NCBI RefSeq assembly: GCF_000331775.1
Contig: NZ_CAPJ01000052.1
Span: forward strand, 1 to 23,629
Reading direction: 5' to 3'
Source: Xanthomonas translucens pv. translucens DSM 18974
Lineage (GTDB): Bacteria > Pseudomonadota > Gammaproteobacteria > Xanthomonadales > Xanthomonadaceae
DNA: 23,629 nt
Part shown: one piece after another, positions 22,474 to 23,629 of the stretch
How positions within the stretch are numbered: position 1 is the stretch's first letter
How the letters are laid out: the number at the start of each line of letters is the position of its first letter
Notes under the pieces: model-generated
Database searches by the model: none
Seen by the model: the letters and a program-made list of their open reading frames with translations, nothing else
What the model was told of the DNA's origin: nothing
Translations under genes and position numbers: made by a program

Positions 22474-23616
22474 ATGGGTCTGGTACAGGCGGTGGCGGGT
22501 GCGATCGGCGGCGTTCTCGCCGATCAGTGGAAAGACTTCTACACCGTTCCGGCCGGCCTGCCGGCGACAGCTGCGCTGTTCGCCGCGGTGCCGCACGGCA
22601 CCAATGCGGGCCGTGGCTCCAACACCGGCGCGTCGTCGAACATCATCAGCAACGGGTCGAAGATCGTGGTGCCCGAAGGCTATGGGCTGCTGCTGCTCCA
22701 GGACGGTGCGATCACCGGCTTCGTCGCCGAGCCGGGCGGTTACGAATGGCGCTCCGAGGATCCTAATGCGCAGTCGATCTTCGCTGGCGACGGCCTGATC
22801 GCGCCGCTCATCCGGCAGAGCTGGGAGCGCTTCAAGTTCGGCGGCCAGCCGGGTTCGCAGCAAGCCGCATTCTTCGTCTCGCTGAAGGAGCTGCCCGACA
22901 ATCGCTTCGGCACGCAGTCCGAGATCTATTGGGACGACGGTTTCCTCGGCACCCAAGTCGGCGCGGTGACGCGCGGCGCATATACGCTGAAGATCGTCGA
23001 TCCGATCCTGTTCGTGAAAAACTTCGTGCCGGCGCGCTATCTGCAGCCGGGCCAGGTGTTCGACTTCACGGATCTCGACAACGCCGCCGCCAACCAGGTG
23101 TTCAACGAGGTGATCGGTTCGCTGGCGCCGGCCTTCAGCCTGTACACCAACGACCCGGGCAAGGGCAACCGCATCACCAAGCTGCAGCAGGATTCGCTCG
23201 GCTTCGCCACGAGCCTGTCCGCTGCGGTCGAGCAAGCGTACCAATGGCGCTCCGAGCGCGGCCTGGCCATCGTCAAGACCGCGATCGTGTCGATCGAGTA
23301 CGACGCGAACACGCGCGAACTGCTCAAGACCGTGCAACGCGCCGACGCGCTGGCCGGTGCGCGCGGCAATTCCAACCTGCAGGCGAGCGTCGCCCAGGGC
23401 ATCCAGTCGGCGGGCGAGCATGGCGGCGCCGCGGGCCTGGTCGGGGTCGGCATGGCCACGGGCATGGTCGGCGGCGTGGGCAGTCTGCAGCAGCCGGCCG
23501 CGCCGGCCGCCGACGACGCGGTCGCCAAGCTGAAGAAGGCAAAGGAGATGCTGGACCTCGGCCTGATCACCCAAAGCGACTACGACGCGGCCAAGGCCAA
23601 GGCGCTGGGCTTGTAA
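22474..23616 (+). CDS. SPFH-domain protein with C-terminal SHOCT-like segment (YdjI-like)
   Basis: 380-residue protein of the SPFH/virion-core-like family. The body is well conserved for the group: KDFYTVP, NIISNGSKIVVPEGYGLLLLQDGAITGF, SWERFKFGGQPGSQQ, TQVGAVTRGAYTLKIVDPILFVKNFVPARYLQPG, FDFTDLDNAA. A Gly/Ala-rich linker leads to a final SHOCT-like helix pair (AVAKLKKAKEMLDLGLITQSDYDAAKAKAL), a short oligomerisation or targeting segment. Members of the wider SPFH family assemble on membranes; the role here is unknown. The start at 22474 is chosen for GGAG 5 nt upstream; an ATG at 22435 would add 13 non-homologous residues. It looks monocistronic and has no visible tie to the peptide cluster. 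Confidence 0.92.
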   Translation: MGLVQAVAGAIGGVLADQWKDFYTVPAGLPATAALFAAVPHGTNAGRGSNTGASSNIISNGSKIVVPEGYGLLLLQDGAITGFVAEPGGYEWRSEDPNAQSIFAGDGLIAPLIRQSWERFKFGGQPGSQQAAFFVSLKELPDNRFGTQSEIYWDDGFLGTQVGAVTRGAYTLKIVDPILFVKNFVPARYLQPGQVFDFTDLDNAAANQVFNEVIGSLAPAFSLYTNDPGKGNRITKLQQDSLGFATSLSAAVEQAYQWRSERGLAIVKTAIVSIEYDANTRELLKTVQRADALAGARGNSNLQASVAQGIQSAGEHGGAAGLVGVGMATGMVGGVGSLQQPAAPAADDAVAKLKKAKEMLDLGLITQSDYDAAKAKALGL

Positions 23617-23629
23617 GCCGCCGGACGCC

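Noticed and set aside
1..23629. CRISPR arrays, tRNA or rRNA genes
   Set aside because: I saw no regularly spaced short repeats and no tRNA- or rRNA-like segments. NRPS internal repeats are coding module repeats.

Overview
The window is high-GC, proteobacterial DNA. The codon use, the protein style and the chromosomal-looking genes at the right end fit a Xanthomonas or a close relative in the Lysobacteraceae; this is inference, since there is no rRNA or other firm marker. The left two thirds (about 1-19350) is the right-hand part of a non-ribosomal peptide synthetase (NRPS) cluster. The right third (about 20245-23629) looks like ordinary chromosome.

Layout. An NRPS gene enters from the left edge and runs to 11890 on the + strand: partial C-A-T, then three full C-A-T modules, with no thioesterase and no epimerisation domain. 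After about 270 bp of unrelated sequence there is a beheaded fifth module (A-domain tail plus T domain, about 12160-12879), so the assembly line has lost DNA. A 20-bp perfect inverted repeat followed by Ts closes this transcription unit. An AraC-family regulator (13144-14181, - strand) follows, then an AT-rich intergenic region. Next come a VOC/HPPD-like iron dioxygenase gene with a one-base frameshift (14646-15153), a fold-type-I PLP aminotransferase (15184-16500), an FMN-dependent alpha-hydroxy-acid oxidase on the opposite strand (16647-17783), and a diaminobutyrate aminotransferase of the EctB family (18100-19350).

How they may work together. An HPPD-like dioxygenase, a 2-hydroxyacid oxidase and an aminotransferase are the three enzyme types that make 4-hydroxyphenylglycine (HmaS, Hmo, HpgT in glycopeptide clusters). 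Their side-by-side presence next to an NRPS suggests supply of an arylglycine. The EctB-type enzyme would supply 2,4-diaminobutyrate. Hand-read adenylation codes give serine (module 1), an unassigned code sharing its first six positions with hydroxyphenylglycine codes (module 2), an asparagine-like code (module 3) and an unassigned code (module 4). The truncated last module, the missing release domain and the frameshifted dioxygenase suggest that the cluster is decaying in this strain, unless the lesions are assembly errors.

A scar zone (19351-20244) holds an IS5-type transposase fragment, a short element with imperfect terminal inverted repeats and a possible 46-codon gene. Beyond it lie a Tat-exported GHL10/DUF187 glycosidase-like protein (- strand), a small secreted protein and an SPFH-domain protein with a C-terminal SHOCT-like tail.
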